Source: Schlesneria sp.
GTDB lineage: Bacteria > Planctomycetota > Planctomycetia > Planctomycetales > Planctomycetaceae
Assembly (NCBI GenBank): GCA_028291515.1
Contig: JAQGHU010000023.1
Span: 1-64,000 of the forward strand
Length of the DNA stretch: 64,000 bases
Direction: 5' to 3'
Shown here: positions 36,258 through 45,800 of the stretch, one piece after another
Numbering within the stretch: position 1 is the stretch's first letter
Layout of the letters: the number at the start of each line of letters is the position of its first letter
Made by a program: the position numbers and the translations under genes
Notes under the pieces: generated by a model
The model's database searches: none
What the model was told of the DNA's origin: nothing
What the model saw: only the letters and a program-made list of their open reading frames with translations

Positions 36258-36380
36258 GTTTAACCGCGTGGGCAACGCCCCGCGCGTCATGGCGGGCAAC
36301 CGAAACTGTTCATCACAAGCCGAATGGAGAATTTCGCCTGACTCTCAATCACGCGCGGGGCGGTGCCCACGCGGTTAAAC
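36258..36380. repeat. 30-bp inverted repeat of the TTAACCGC family, copy 1
   Basis: Arms 36258-36287 and 36351-36380 match at 29 of 30 positions (left arm starts GTTTAACCGCGTGGGC). The arm shares TTAACCGC-GGGC-CGCCC-GCGCGT with the element at 59809-59893. It sits in the 399-bp gap upstream of the kinase gene; no gene was seen in that gap. Confidence 0.85.
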
Positions 36381-36485
36381 TACTCACTCCCGAATTCGCC
36401 GAGTTCGTTGCCTCCGTCAGAGCGCGGGATTGTGAAACTTCCGAGCAGACTCTGGCGAATTCACGACAGGTTTTGAAGCGGATTC

Positions 36486-37367
36486 TTAATGAACACCTGA
36501 TAATTCAGCTGGCCGATGTTTTTGAAGCGTGATCTCGTTTCCAGTTGCGTTGAAACGCATCTCGTCCATGTACATCTTCATCAGGAACAGGCCGCGGCCA
36601 CTGCAGCGTTCCAGATTCTGCATTTGCGTGCAATCACTGAGCACGGCTGGGTCGAACCCGATTCCTTCATCGCGGATGATGAATTCCGCTCCCTGGCAAT
36701 CGAAGATCGCCCGAAAGCGAATCCGGCGATCTCGATAAGGCAACGCGGTACGTCGAGCATGGCTTTCTTCTCGCCACGCCTGACCGCTCCCCTGACGCAG
36801 GTCGGAATTCAGGTCCAGGTTGCCGTGATAGAGGGCGTTATCCAACGCTTCGCTCAGGGCCACCGTCACGCGTTCCAGTTCGATCGAATCTTGAAACGGC
36901 CAGCTGACGATCCGCTGGCGCACGGAAGACACAATCAGCGGTAACAACTCGGGATTGTTCTCGATCGTGTACGAGAGCACTTCGCGATTGCTTACGACCG
37001 CGTCGGGTGAAACCGTCGCAGGCGCGCCGAGAATCGCCTGCAGCGTTGGAATCAGATCTGATTCCACATCCGTCCAAGGCAGCATCCCGCTGACATCAGC
37101 TCGCAGCGCACTTTCGCTGGAGCTTGATGGCGACGCGCCCGTCAGCACGACGCAAGGAAGGTTGGCACAACGCTGCCGCCACGATCGCAGCCGTTCCCCC
37201 GAAACCTCGGCACCGACCGCGCCGATCAGAATCAGCGAGCACACGGGCACATCCACATCCATACCGGCAGGCGTTACAGTCAGGCACTCATAGCCAGACC
37301 GCCGAACGTGCAGCAGCACGTCCGCGATATCAGCAGCAGCCTCTTCAACGACCAGTACCGGCCGCAT
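36486..37367 (-). CDS. Receiver-like domain fused to an anti-sigma-type HATPase
   Basis: 293 residues from the ATG at 37367, which has AAGGAAG upstream; an in-frame TTG at 37385 is weaker. The N-terminal ~110 residues look like a degenerate response-regulator receiver (PVLVVEEAAADIADVL, LPCVVLTGASPSS). The C-terminal half is a GHKL/RsbW-like ATPase (HATPase_c_2) with N-box ALSEALDNALYHGN, G1 DEGIGFDP and G2 GRGLFLMK. Such proteins act as anti-sigma or serine kinases in partner-switching; no STAS or sigma factor is adjacent. It lies 98 bp downstream of the peroxidase gene. Confidence 0.88.
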   Translation of the reverse strand: MRPVLVVEEAAADIADVLLHVRRSGYECLTVTPAGMDVDVPVCSLILIGAVGAEVSGERLRSWRQRCANLPCVVLTGASPSSSSESALRADVSGMLPWTDVESDLIPTLQAILGAPATVSPDAVVSNREVLSYTIENNPELLPLIVSSVRQRIVSWPFQDSIELERVTVALSEALDNALYHGNLDLNSDLRQGSGQAWREESHARRTALPYRDRRIRFRAIFDCQGAEFIIRDEGIGFDPAVLSDCTQMQNLERCSGRGLFLMKMYMDEMRFNATGNEITLQKHRPAELSGVH

Positions 37368-37464
37368 ACCTGCTTCCTTGACCAACTCAACGATCTGAAC
37401 TCTCCTCGCGGCGGTCCACCACCGCGATCATCGAGCCGACAAATCCATCGCGATCTGCCGCCCA

Positions 37465-38457
37465 CTATTTTGGCAGTTCCGGAGCCTTGTGATCAGGATA
37501 GCTGTCACAAGCCAGTCCCTCTTTCATGAAAGTCACCAGGTCAGCAACCTGCTCTTTGGTCAGCTTCAGAGGATGAATCTCTTCGTCAAGCTGTTCGTGA
37601 GCGTTACCCCCCTTGTTGTAGTGCTCGACAACCTCTTCCAGCGTCTTCATGCTGCCGTCATGCATGTAAGGACCAGTGCGAGCGATCTCGCGCAGCGTCG
37701 GCGTCTTGAACGATCCCTTATCACCCAGTGTTTTGCTGATCACTTGGCGCCCATGATCGTCGCCAGCGACACCGATGTTGTGAAAAGCATTGTCGGTGAA
37801 ATTCGGACCCGCATGGCACGCACTGCAATTGGCCTTGCCGAAGAACAATTTCATCCCCCGCTGAGCCGCTTCGGACAGCACCGACTTGTCGCCCGCCTTA
37901 AACCGGTCATAAGGAGCGTCACCTGACAGGATCGTCCGCTCGTACGCGGCAATCGCTTTGGCCATCCCTTCCGAAGTGACATCCGTCCCGAAGACCTTCT
38001 GGAATTCCTTCTTGTAGCCTTCAATCTTGTTGAGCTTGGCGACCACGTCCTCCAGCTTCATATTCATTTCGATCGGATTGCCAATCGGTCCCAGCGCTTG
38101 TTCTTCGAGTGTCTTCGCCCGTCCGTCCCAGAACTGGAACGTATGGAACGCGGAATTGATCACCGTTGGTGAGTTCCGTCCCCCCTTTTTTCCTTCGACC
38201 CCTGTGGCAAATTGTTCACCATTGCTGAATCCCTTCTCGGGATCATGACAGGTGGCACAAGAGACTTTGTTGTCCGCCGACAGCCGACCATCAAAAAACA
38301 ACTGCTTACCAAGCGCGACTTTCTCGGGGGTCGGCTTGTTGTTTTCCGGATGCAGGATCGCAGGCAAACCTTTCGGCTCAGCGGCAACTCCCGCCGCACT
38401 CACCATGGCAGCCATCCCAAAAATGGTGGCCGACAGAACAACTTTGCTACGACTCAT
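37465..38457 (-). CDS. Di-haem cytochrome c peroxidase (MauG/CcpA family)
   Basis: 330 residues with a signal peptide (SATIFGMAAMVSAAGVAA) and two haem c sites: CATCH at 67-71 and CSACH at 211-215. The family marks are present: GRLSADNKVSCATCHDPEKGF (in pieces), NSPTVINSAF, FWDGRA, and FKTPTLREIARTGPYMHDGSM (in pieces) near the C-terminus with the distal Met/His region. It reduces hydrogen peroxide in the periplasm using small cytochromes as donors, as the family is known to do. The ATG at 38457 precedes the signal peptide. It is divergent from the BamA-like gene. Confidence 0.95.
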   Translation of the reverse strand: MSRSKVVLSATIFGMAAMVSAAGVAAEPKGLPAILHPENNKPTPEKVALGKQLFFDGRLSADNKVSCATCHDPEKGFSNGEQFATGVEGKKGGRNSPTVINSAFHTFQFWDGRAKTLEEQALGPIGNPIEMNMKLEDVVAKLNKIEGYKKEFQKVFGTDVTSEGMAKAIAAYERTILSGDAPYDRFKAGDKSVLSEAAQRGMKLFFGKANCSACHAGPNFTDNAFHNIGVAGDDHGRQVISKTLGDKGSFKTPTLREIARTGPYMHDGSMKTLEEVVEHYNKGGNAHEQLDEEIHPLKLTKEQVADLVTFMKEGLACDSYPDHKAPELPK

Positions 38458-38780
38458 CTGGGAATCCTCGTATCGATTTCTGGAGATCAAGGTGGGAACC
38501 GACCAATTTGCTCGGTGGGAATTGCCATTCTTTGGCTGCCGCGCCTGTCTTGCAAGTGCTGCGGCATCTGAATCGAGCGACAATCGCGCCACATTCCACT
38601 TTGACAATTCGTCTTGTCGGGAATTTCAGAATCAACTATCAGTCCTCCGCGCCAATATTGTGACCGGCGGCGAACCCGTTGGTAAGGTGCCAGGACACAG
38701 TCGAATTCACGTCTCCAGACCCGACAAATCGCGCCGAACCAGGTGATTTTGCCTAAGTTCGGGACCAGGAACCCTGACCC
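38458..38780. other. Divergent promoter region
   Basis: 323 bp between the starts of the peroxidase (minus) and the BamA-like gene (plus). It must hold both promoters. No clear repeat or dyad was identified; open frames in it have no protein features. Confidence 0.4.
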
Positions 38781-41657
38781 ATGCAGCACGCAACCTGCGA
38801 CAGAGCGAACCGACTCTGGTCGCTGCCGCACGCACTCGTGCTGGGCTGCGGACTGCTATTGGGCGGTACCACCGCCTGGGGGCAGCCTGGAAAAGAAGTC
38901 TACGGTCCTGGCGGCATGGACGTTCCTAGTGCGGGCCGCGGACTCAGCTTGCCACAGGGCTCCCGCGCCAGACAGGCCGGCCTGAACCCTGATAAACTCG
39001 ACAAGACCGAGACCCCGTTCACGCTCGATGAGCCCATGGTCGCGGTCAAGATCAAGGGAAACACCACGATTCCCGAAGTTGATATCGGGAAGCATATCAA
39101 GACGCGACCGGGTCGTGTCGTCACCGCCAAGCAGATCAAAGACGATGTCGACGCGCTGATTCGGACGCGCTGGTTCGCTCACGTCGAACCCATCATCAGC
39201 CGCACCGACGAAGGAAACGTGCTGATCTTCAAGGTCACCGAACGTCCGATCGTTCGCAAGGTTGAGTACAAGGGCAACGTCAAGCTCAAGACCGAAGCCT
39301 TCAACAAGATGACCCAGTTGAAGCCTGGGCAACCCTACGACGTCAGCGTCAATCGCGAGTGCGTCCGCCGCATTCAAGAAATGTACAAGGATAAAGGTTT
39401 TCCCTTTGCCACCGTCGAACTGGAACGCGGTGACGTGCAGACGGATCCAGATCGCGAAGTCGTGTTTCTGATCGACGAAGGCCCGAAGGTCAAAGTGACC
39501 AAGGTCGACTTCGAAGGTAACAAAACGTTCTACGATCCGCTGCTCAAGACGAAGACTCGCACCAAGACGCAGATGTTCTGGCTCTTCGGTGGAAAATATG
39601 ATCCCAGTTCGATCAACGACGATATCGAAGGCATCCGCAACTACTATTACAGTCTCGGATATTTCGATGTGCAGATTACTCCCGAGCAGGAATTCTCTGA
39701 GGACAAATCAAAGGTTCAGCTGCACTACAAGATCGAAGAAGGTCTCCGCTACCGGATCAACGAAATCGCCGTGCTCGGGAACGAAGTCATTTCCGAGGGC
39801 GAGATTCGCGCGATGATGAAGGTCAAGCAGGGCGACGAATACAACGAGCGGCACATCAACAAAGATGTCGAAACGATCATGGCGAAATACGGCTCGCAGG
39901 GCCGCCTCTTCGCACAGGTCGCTCCCATTCGCAAGTGGTCCGAAGAGCCCGGGGTGCTGGATCTGGTTTATCGAGTCAACGAAGACAAGGTCTATCGCGT
40001 TCGCAACGTCGGCATCCATATTGCCGGCGACTACCCACACTCGAAGGTCAAGCTGATCAATAACATTTCGCCGCTTCAACCCGGCGATCTGGCCGACCCG
40101 AAAAAGCTGGCTCAACTGAAGCAGCGATTGAGCGGATCGGGCCTGTTCGAAGCAGAAGGGGGCGGCCCGCGGATCGAGACGAATATCGTCAAGAATACCG
40201 ATTGGCTCAAAGCCCCCGATATGAACGTGGCCCGCGGTCAAAGCCTGCCCGTCGGCCACAGTGTCTCTCGTCCTGAAAGTGGACCGAGCGGAACGTCGCC
40301 TGGTGGTGGTCGCAGCCGCAAACCCGCTGCGAAACCCGCCGACAATCAAGCGGACCCGCAAGAGATTCCGTATCTGATCGAATTTCCACAATCGCTGAAC
40401 GAGGTAAAGGAGCCCGCCGACGACAACGCGCGACTGGCTCCTTTGACCCCGGTCTTCCGTGGACAAAGTCGCGACCCATTAAAGCCGCCTGAAAATCCGA
40501 TCTATGATGTCAGTCCCCAAGGCGATCCTTGGGGTAAAGCCATTCAAAATCCGGACCCCTACGACTGGGAACGGATGCCACCGCCGGAATTCATCGATGT
40601 CGACACCTACCTCAGCGAAGCTCGCACCGGACGATTGATGTTCGGGGTCGGGGTCAACAGTAACTCGGGTCTAGTCGGGAACATCGTCCTCAGCGAACAG
40701 AACTTCGACATCCGTCGCCCACCCACCAGTTGGGATCAGATCTGGAACGGGACCGCCTGGCGCGGTAACGGCGAAAAGTTCCGTATCGAAGCCATGCCCG
40801 GGACCCAGCTCAGCCGCTACCTGGTCGACTGGACCAACCCCTACTTCATGGACACCAATAACAGCCTGGGTGTCAGCGGTTTCTACTTCAATCGTTACTA
40901 CCTGAACTGGACCGAACAACGAATGGGTGGACGACTGCGAGTCGGTCGCCAGTTCACACAGCAAATCTCTGGTTCGGCGTCGTTGCGACTGGAAAGTGTC
41001 GACGTCTTCAACCCTTCGGTGGCCAATCCGCCGGAGATCTTGAAGGAAGCCCTCGGCCAAAGCTTCCTGTCCACAGGCGTCTTCTCGCTGTCGCACGACA
41101 CCCGCGATTCACCGTTCGCACCGTCGCAGGGCCATCATTTGGAAGCGACGTACGAACAGGCGTTCGGTGAGTTTAACTATCCTCGTATCAACCTCGAAGG
41201 TCGCCAGTTCTTCACGCTCTATCAACGAGCCGACGGCGGCGGCAAGCATATCCTGTCGTTGCGAGGCGAAGTTGGTTACACCGGAGCTCAAACGCCCATC
41301 TTCGAACGGTACTTTGCCGGGGGCTTCCAGAACTTCCGCGGCTTCTACTTCCGCGGCGTCAGCCCTTACCAGAACGGCGTCTACATCGGGGGCGACTTCA
41401 TGGCCTTGGGAAGCGTCGAATACCAGATCCCGGTTCTGGCCAACGAAATGGTCAAAGTCGTCACGTTCAGCGATTTCGGTACCGTCAGCGACAAAGCCTC
41501 GTTCAGCGATTTTCGTATGTCAGTCGGTGCTGGTCTGCGAGTCACCGTCCCCATGATGGGTCCAACCCCCATCGCTCTCGACTGGGCCATCCCGATCATG
41601 AAGGATCCCACGGACAAGACTCAGCTCTTCAGCTTCTACATCGGCGTGAACCGCTAA
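38781..41657 (+). CDS. bamA: BamA/TamA-like outer-membrane assembly protein
   Basis: 958 residues with a signal peptide (ALVLGCGLLLGGTTAWGQ). About four to five POTRA-like units follow (VAVKIKGNTTIPEVDIG, VRKVEYKGNVKLKTEA, VTKVDFEGNKTFYD, INEIAVLGNEVISEG, YRVRNVGIHIAG). The last ~350 residues form an Omp85 beta-barrel with SHDTRDSPFAPSQGHHLE, FAGGFQNFRGFYFRG and a terminal YIGVNR. Between POTRA and barrel lies a low-complexity, Pro/Gly/Arg-rich stretch at about nt 40200-40640, unlike E. coli BamA. The family inserts beta-barrel proteins into the outer membrane. BamA is the likelier call, but a TamA or other Omp85 paralogue cannot be excluded. Confidence 0.85.
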   Translation: MQHATCDRANRLWSLPHALVLGCGLLLGGTTAWGQPGKEVYGPGGMDVPSAGRGLSLPQGSRARQAGLNPDKLDKTETPFTLDEPMVAVKIKGNTTIPEVDIGKHIKTRPGRVVTAKQIKDDVDALIRTRWFAHVEPIISRTDEGNVLIFKVTERPIVRKVEYKGNVKLKTEAFNKMTQLKPGQPYDVSVNRECVRRIQEMYKDKGFPFATVELERGDVQTDPDREVVFLIDEGPKVKVTKVDFEGNKTFYDPLLKTKTRTKTQMFWLFGGKYDPSSINDDIEGIRNYYYSLGYFDVQITPEQEFSEDKSKVQLHYKIEEGLRYRINEIAVLGNEVISEGEIRAMMKVKQGDEYNERHINKDVETIMAKYGSQGRLFAQVAPIRKWSEEPGVLDLVYRVNEDKVYRVRNVGIHIAGDYPHSKVKLINNISPLQPGDLADPKKLAQLKQRLSGSGLFEAEGGGPRIETNIVKNTDWLKAPDMNVARGQSLPVGHSVSRPESGPSGTSPGGGRSRKPAAKPADNQADPQEIPYLIEFPQSLNEVKEPADDNARLAPLTPVFRGQSRDPLKPPENPIYDVSPQGDPWGKAIQNPDPYDWERMPPPEFIDVDTYLSEARTGRLMFGVGVNSNSGLVGNIVLSEQNFDIRRPPTSWDQIWNGTAWRGNGEKFRIEAMPGTQLSRYLVDWTNPYFMDTNNSLGVSGFYFNRYYLNWTEQRMGGRLRVGRQFTQQISGSASLRLESVDVFNPSVANPPEILKEALGQSFLSTGVFSLSHDTRDSPFAPSQGHHLEATYEQAFGEFNYPRINLEGRQFFTLYQRADGGGKHILSLRGEVGYTGAQTPIFERYFAGGFQNFRGFYFRGVSPYQNGVYIGGDFMALGSVEYQIPVLANEMVKVVTFSDFGTVSDKASFSDFRMSVGAGLRVTVPMMGPTPIALDWAIPIMKDPTDKTQLFSFYIGVNR

Positions 41658-41685
41658 CGCCATCTCAGAGCTGATCGCGACCTAG

Positions 41686-41706
41686 CCAATCTCGCCAAGA
41701 GATTGG
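41686..41706. repeat. 21-bp hairpin repeat, copy 3
   Basis: Arms CCAATCTC / GAGATTGG around GCCAA, 29 bp after the bamA stop codon. Followed by GGGGCTTCCC rather than a T-run. Confidence 0.8.
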
Positions 41707-41743
41707 GGCTTCCCGATACACCGCACAGTCAATCTATTGTTTC

Positions 41744-41846
41744 GGGTGCCGCGGTTTTGGAGTCTTCAACAAGGCCGTGTCTTTACTCGGTCTTTACTCG
41801 AAGGACACGACCATCCCGATGACAGTGAGTCCACGGCACTCAATCC
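41744..41846. repeat. Dispersed GGGTGCCRCGG repeat, degenerate copy
   Basis: The sequence shares the order GGGTGCC, TTGGAGTC, GGCCGTGTCTTT and GGACAC with the copy at 42568-42620. Its ends (GGGTGCCGCGG and GTCCACGGCACTC) are roughly complementary, so it is also a degenerate palindrome. It lies in the 301-bp gap before the DUF447 gene, otherwise empty. Confidence 0.55.
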
Positions 41847-41958
41847 AAAACAAGAATGATCAAGCACGATCATTGAGTATCTTCCCAGAGCCGTGCGATT
41901 GTGGTTTGATGCCAGTGCTCACCACACCAGCAATGCAACCAAACGGCCTGCCACCAAC

Positions 41959-42528
41959 ATGATCCTCGAAGGTCTCGTCACCAGTCTGAACCCGATCGGC
42001 GAAGTGAACCTCGCACCGATGGGACCCATCGTCGATCCCCAGATGACCTCGTTGATTCTGCGACCGTTCCAGACCTCGACCACCTGCCAGAATCTGCTGC
42101 AACGACCATCCGGCGTCTTCCACGTCATCGACGATGTACTGCTGATTGCCAAGGCCGCGCTCCATCGGCTGGAAGCCATCCCCGAGACGTTTCCCGCTGA
42201 ACAAGTCGACGGCCGAGTCCTCAAGGACTGTTGCCGCTGGTACGAATTCCAGATCACCAAATGTGATTCATCATCCGATCGCACCCGGCTCGAAGCGACC
42301 ATTATCCACACCGGTCGCGGTCGAGACTTCTTCGGCTTCAACCGAGCCAAGCACGCCGTCCTGGAAGCCACCATCCTGGCCACACGCCTACACCTGATCC
42401 CCGAACTCGAAGTCCGCGCCCAACTCCAGGCCCTGGCCAGCCCCGTGGATAAAACCGCCGGCCCCCAGGAACGCGAAGCCTTCGCTCTGGTTCACGATGT
42501 CGTAAATGAGTGGTACCGACAACGCTAA
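41959..42528 (+). CDS. DUF447 family protein
   Basis: The 189-residue protein from the ATG at 41959 opens with MILEGLVTSLNPIGEVNLAPMGP, where the N-terminus gives a beta-barrel resembling FMN-binding split barrels. It continues with FQTSTTCQNL, GVFHVIDDVLLIAKAAL, RWYEFQI and the helical end FNRAKHAVLEATILATRLHLI (in pieces). DUF447 occurs in archaea and in bacteria with tetrahydromethanopterin-linked C1 pathways, including planctomycetes; its reaction is not established. A longer frame from 41893 is rejected because the conserved fold starts at MILEG. No other C1 gene is in the window. Confidence 0.82.
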   Translation: MILEGLVTSLNPIGEVNLAPMGPIVDPQMTSLILRPFQTSTTCQNLLQRPSGVFHVIDDVLLIAKAALHRLEAIPETFPAEQVDGRVLKDCCRWYEFQITKCDSSSDRTRLEATIIHTGRGRDFFGFNRAKHAVLEATILATRLHLIPELEVRAQLQALASPVDKTAGPQEREAFALVHDVVNEWYRQR

Positions 42529-42567
42529 ATGACCGTGCCCAATGATGCTCACAGCATCACCAGAGTG

Positions 42568-42620
42568 GGGTGCCACGGACTTGGAGTCCGCGACATGGCC
42601 GTGTCTTTGCACGAGGACAC
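42568..42620. repeat. Dispersed GGGTGCCRCGG repeat
   Basis: GGGTGCCACGGACTTGGAGT with CCGCGACATGGCCGTGTC and a CGAGGACAC end, a homologue of 41744-41846 and of a shorter trace at about 15878-15915. It lies in the 369-bp gap between DUF447 and the SIR2 gene. Confidence 0.6.
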
Positions 42621-42783
42621 CTCTCAACCTTCTTGCCAGACTTCAGCCGGCATCTTCGTCTGCCACCAGCTTCAAGCTGGTTGTCCCCGGAACTTCTAAC
42701 GGGCATGGACCCCATGCTCCCCACTTGTTCAACAAACAAGGCTCATACGAGACCGCGTAAGCCAGCGCCGCCCTCCGCGAACG

Positions 42784-42805
42784 AGCCGCGCTGCGTCAGC
42801 ACCCA
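42784..42805. repeat. Half copy of the GAGCCGCGCTGCGTCAGC repeat
   Basis: Matches one arm of the inverted repeat at 28390-28490 over about 21 bases, without a partner arm nearby. It lies about 95 bp from the 3' end of the SIR2 gene. Confidence 0.75.
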
Positions 42806-42897
42806 GATCACTTCAACTTAATAAATTCGATTGGCGAGGACCGCCAAAATATAGGATGCGCATGGCGAAACGAATTGTTTAGGGATCTCACTCATCG

Positions 42898-45800
42898 TCA
42901 CGGTTTCTTCCACCCTCGTTGATAGAGCAATTCTTCATACTTCGAGAATTCTGGATGCCTCCGAATAGTGCTTTTGAACTTCTCATGTAGCGTAATAAGT
43001 GGTGAGTGGAGGTGCGGAAAGTCTTCTGCCAAAAGTGCTGAGTTAGCAAGACGGCATGCAGCCAGCGGCGCCTCATCAACCAATAGACTACTTGCGAGCT
43101 TACTCACAATGCTAAAAGCGAACACCGCCTCGTGTGGCATTTGTTCGATTCGCTCGACTGCTTCAGAGAATGCTTGTCCCAAATTTAGGCACCATGACAT
43201 CATGTATTTCGTCTCAGTCGTAGACAGAGCAGTTGGGATGCCTATCAAGCGTTGATCCAGATAGCGCCTCAACCACGTGTCCCACAACCTCCAACGCTCA
43301 GCATCATCCAATTCTTCCAATTGTTCGCCGATTCCATTTGCCATCGCTCCACGCACTTCATTGGGCAAAAGAGGCAAGAAGTCATGAAAGAAGCCTGAGT
43401 CTACCGGATCAGCAATTACGTGTACCGCCAGGGCAGCGAGTTGATAGCCAAGATGCTGTAGAGAAGTCTGATCGAATTGGCCAGACTTCTCACTGGCATC
43501 TTTAAGCATTTCTGTCACCTGCTCGACGCACTGCCTGTAAAAAGGAATTAGCTGAAGTTCGAGTTCCTTTGACGTACCTGCTTTGTAATTAAGCAGGACG
43601 GACCACGATTGTTGTGCCACGATTGGATCACGCTTCCAATCCAAGAGGGGAAGCATATATTCGACGGCAAATTCACGGTCCCATGCGAATAAAAATCCAA
43701 TCCAAGGTGTCAGAGCAATTCTCGCACAAACCTTCGTACGATTTGAGCCATTTAAGGCTTCTTTAACCTTAGTTTTGAGTGATGCGGGAATGCCTTGCCA
43801 ATTGTCGCCAGCAAGTTGGCGGAGGTGGCTGCAGTAGTGGACCCAGAATTCACCGATCCAACCACCGACGTGATTGATCGCAGTCGTCAACCAATCGCCA
43901 TAGCTCTCGTCAGCACTCTCTTTTTCGCTCTTGCAATGTTCCCATGAATCATCCATCAAGGATGCTGCTCGCTCACTTATATTCTCATCCCAACTGGAGT
44001 GATCCTTACGGAACTCGTGAGAAATAAGATTCGCAATCCCCGCGTAGATGGCAGGCTCGTGTGGCAGCTTCTCCACGGTACTCAAAATCCAACGCCAGTC
44101 ATCACTGGTCTCGATCACATCTCTCCATCCCCAGAGCACACCATTCCAGATTTCTTGATCCACCCCAGATTTCTGCAACAGAGCTTCGACAAATCGTTTC
44201 GCCCACTCTTTGTCTTGCTTAAAGAGCTTAGGAAGACATTGGACATGCCCCCGAAGACCTCGATGCAACGCGCCATCACGCGCCTGAATCAAGTCTTCGG
44301 CGAAAATCCCTGGGGACGCAGTCAGAATACTAGCGAAGTCGAAGCCCTCTGTTGGATCGACGAAGCCTGCTTTTCCAACCCACGCATCGAACTCAGGATG
44401 GTCGCGTTCGCCGAAGTGTGGATAAACAGTTTGAATCTTCGCGATTGCCGATTGCACGAGGGGGCAGTCGGAATCAGAACGGCGCAACCAGATCAAAACA
44501 TTGAATTTTTCGTATGCTAGCATCTCCTCATCTGAGCTCTTGGCTCGCGTTCCACGGTACCCTCGGTCGATACGGCGAAGAAGAAATCGTCGGATGCGGC
44601 TGGATGCCTTGGGATATGCCGACGCCAGAATGTCAAACACCTCCTTCTTCATGCTTGATCTGAACACGAGATTGTTCTCCAACACCCATTGGACACTTTC
44701 ATCGGGTGGGTAGAGCGCGTCGCTGCTTCTGGCGTAGGCAGCAAATCGCATCAAGAGCGGAAACTTCGTCGACCACCACGCCTCCACCTGTTGTCTCGCC
44801 CACGATGGTTCAGTCTGAATCCAGTGGTCAAGAATGCATCGTAGAATGTCGACGATGCACGAAAAACACTTATTCACCGACACGTCATCCTGCTCGTGAG
44901 GGGCGATCGAACGGCGAATCCGACTCAACTCATCGAAACGTTGATAGTTTTTCCCCACCCCTCGAAGCAGCAGGTACGCATGCGTCAACTGTTTGACAAT
45001 TATCCGACTTAGTGAATCGCTAATTTCGGTCAGATGCGGTTCGAAGACTTTAGTCCAAGCCTCACGCAGCCAGTGTTGAGATTCCTGAGGCCATTCGATC
45101 GAGTAATCGATCTTTCTCTGTCTGGTCGCGCCATCGGCATCTGCAGTCAAGGGTGACCAGTCCAAACTTGTCTTAAGCTGAATGGTCGGGGTGGTTAATA
45201 GTTCGAACAGACTGAGGGCGACTCCAGAATGTTTCGGAAGGCTACATGTTCCCAGAAGGTATGCCCAGATGTCACCGGAAACCGCCTGTTTCCCTTGAGA
45301 CAACAATACGGAAACCCATACTGCAAACATCGGGTCTGCTTTCATCCTCTCCTCACTCCACAAACAGTGGGCTAGTGTTCCGCTGAACTCTCGGGTAAGG
45401 AGTTGGCGGTGATTTCTGATCATGTTGAGCAGCAAATCAGGAAAGTATTGTCGCACATATGAGCACAACCAGTGAGCGAGCACATGCTGACTCTTGACTC
45501 GCGGCGCATCTAGTACAGTGTCGCTGAAAAACGTATTGAAATATCCGCGATCGTGCAGCCATGCCACCCAGGCCGCGGATTGGATTGCCTTGCAGAACTC
45601 GTCGGCCAATTGAGGGTTCGAGAGGCAATAATGCAGATACGAAGATTCCGATTCACTCTCTGACGGAAGTCCCCGGGCAATTGCTCTAACGCGTCTCGCT
45701 CTGCCAAAAACCGATTCTTTACTATGATCGGCCCAGTGAGAGAAGAAATCGGTCAGCGCCTGATGTGGATTCTTCTCGTTGATAGGATTGATTGGGTATT

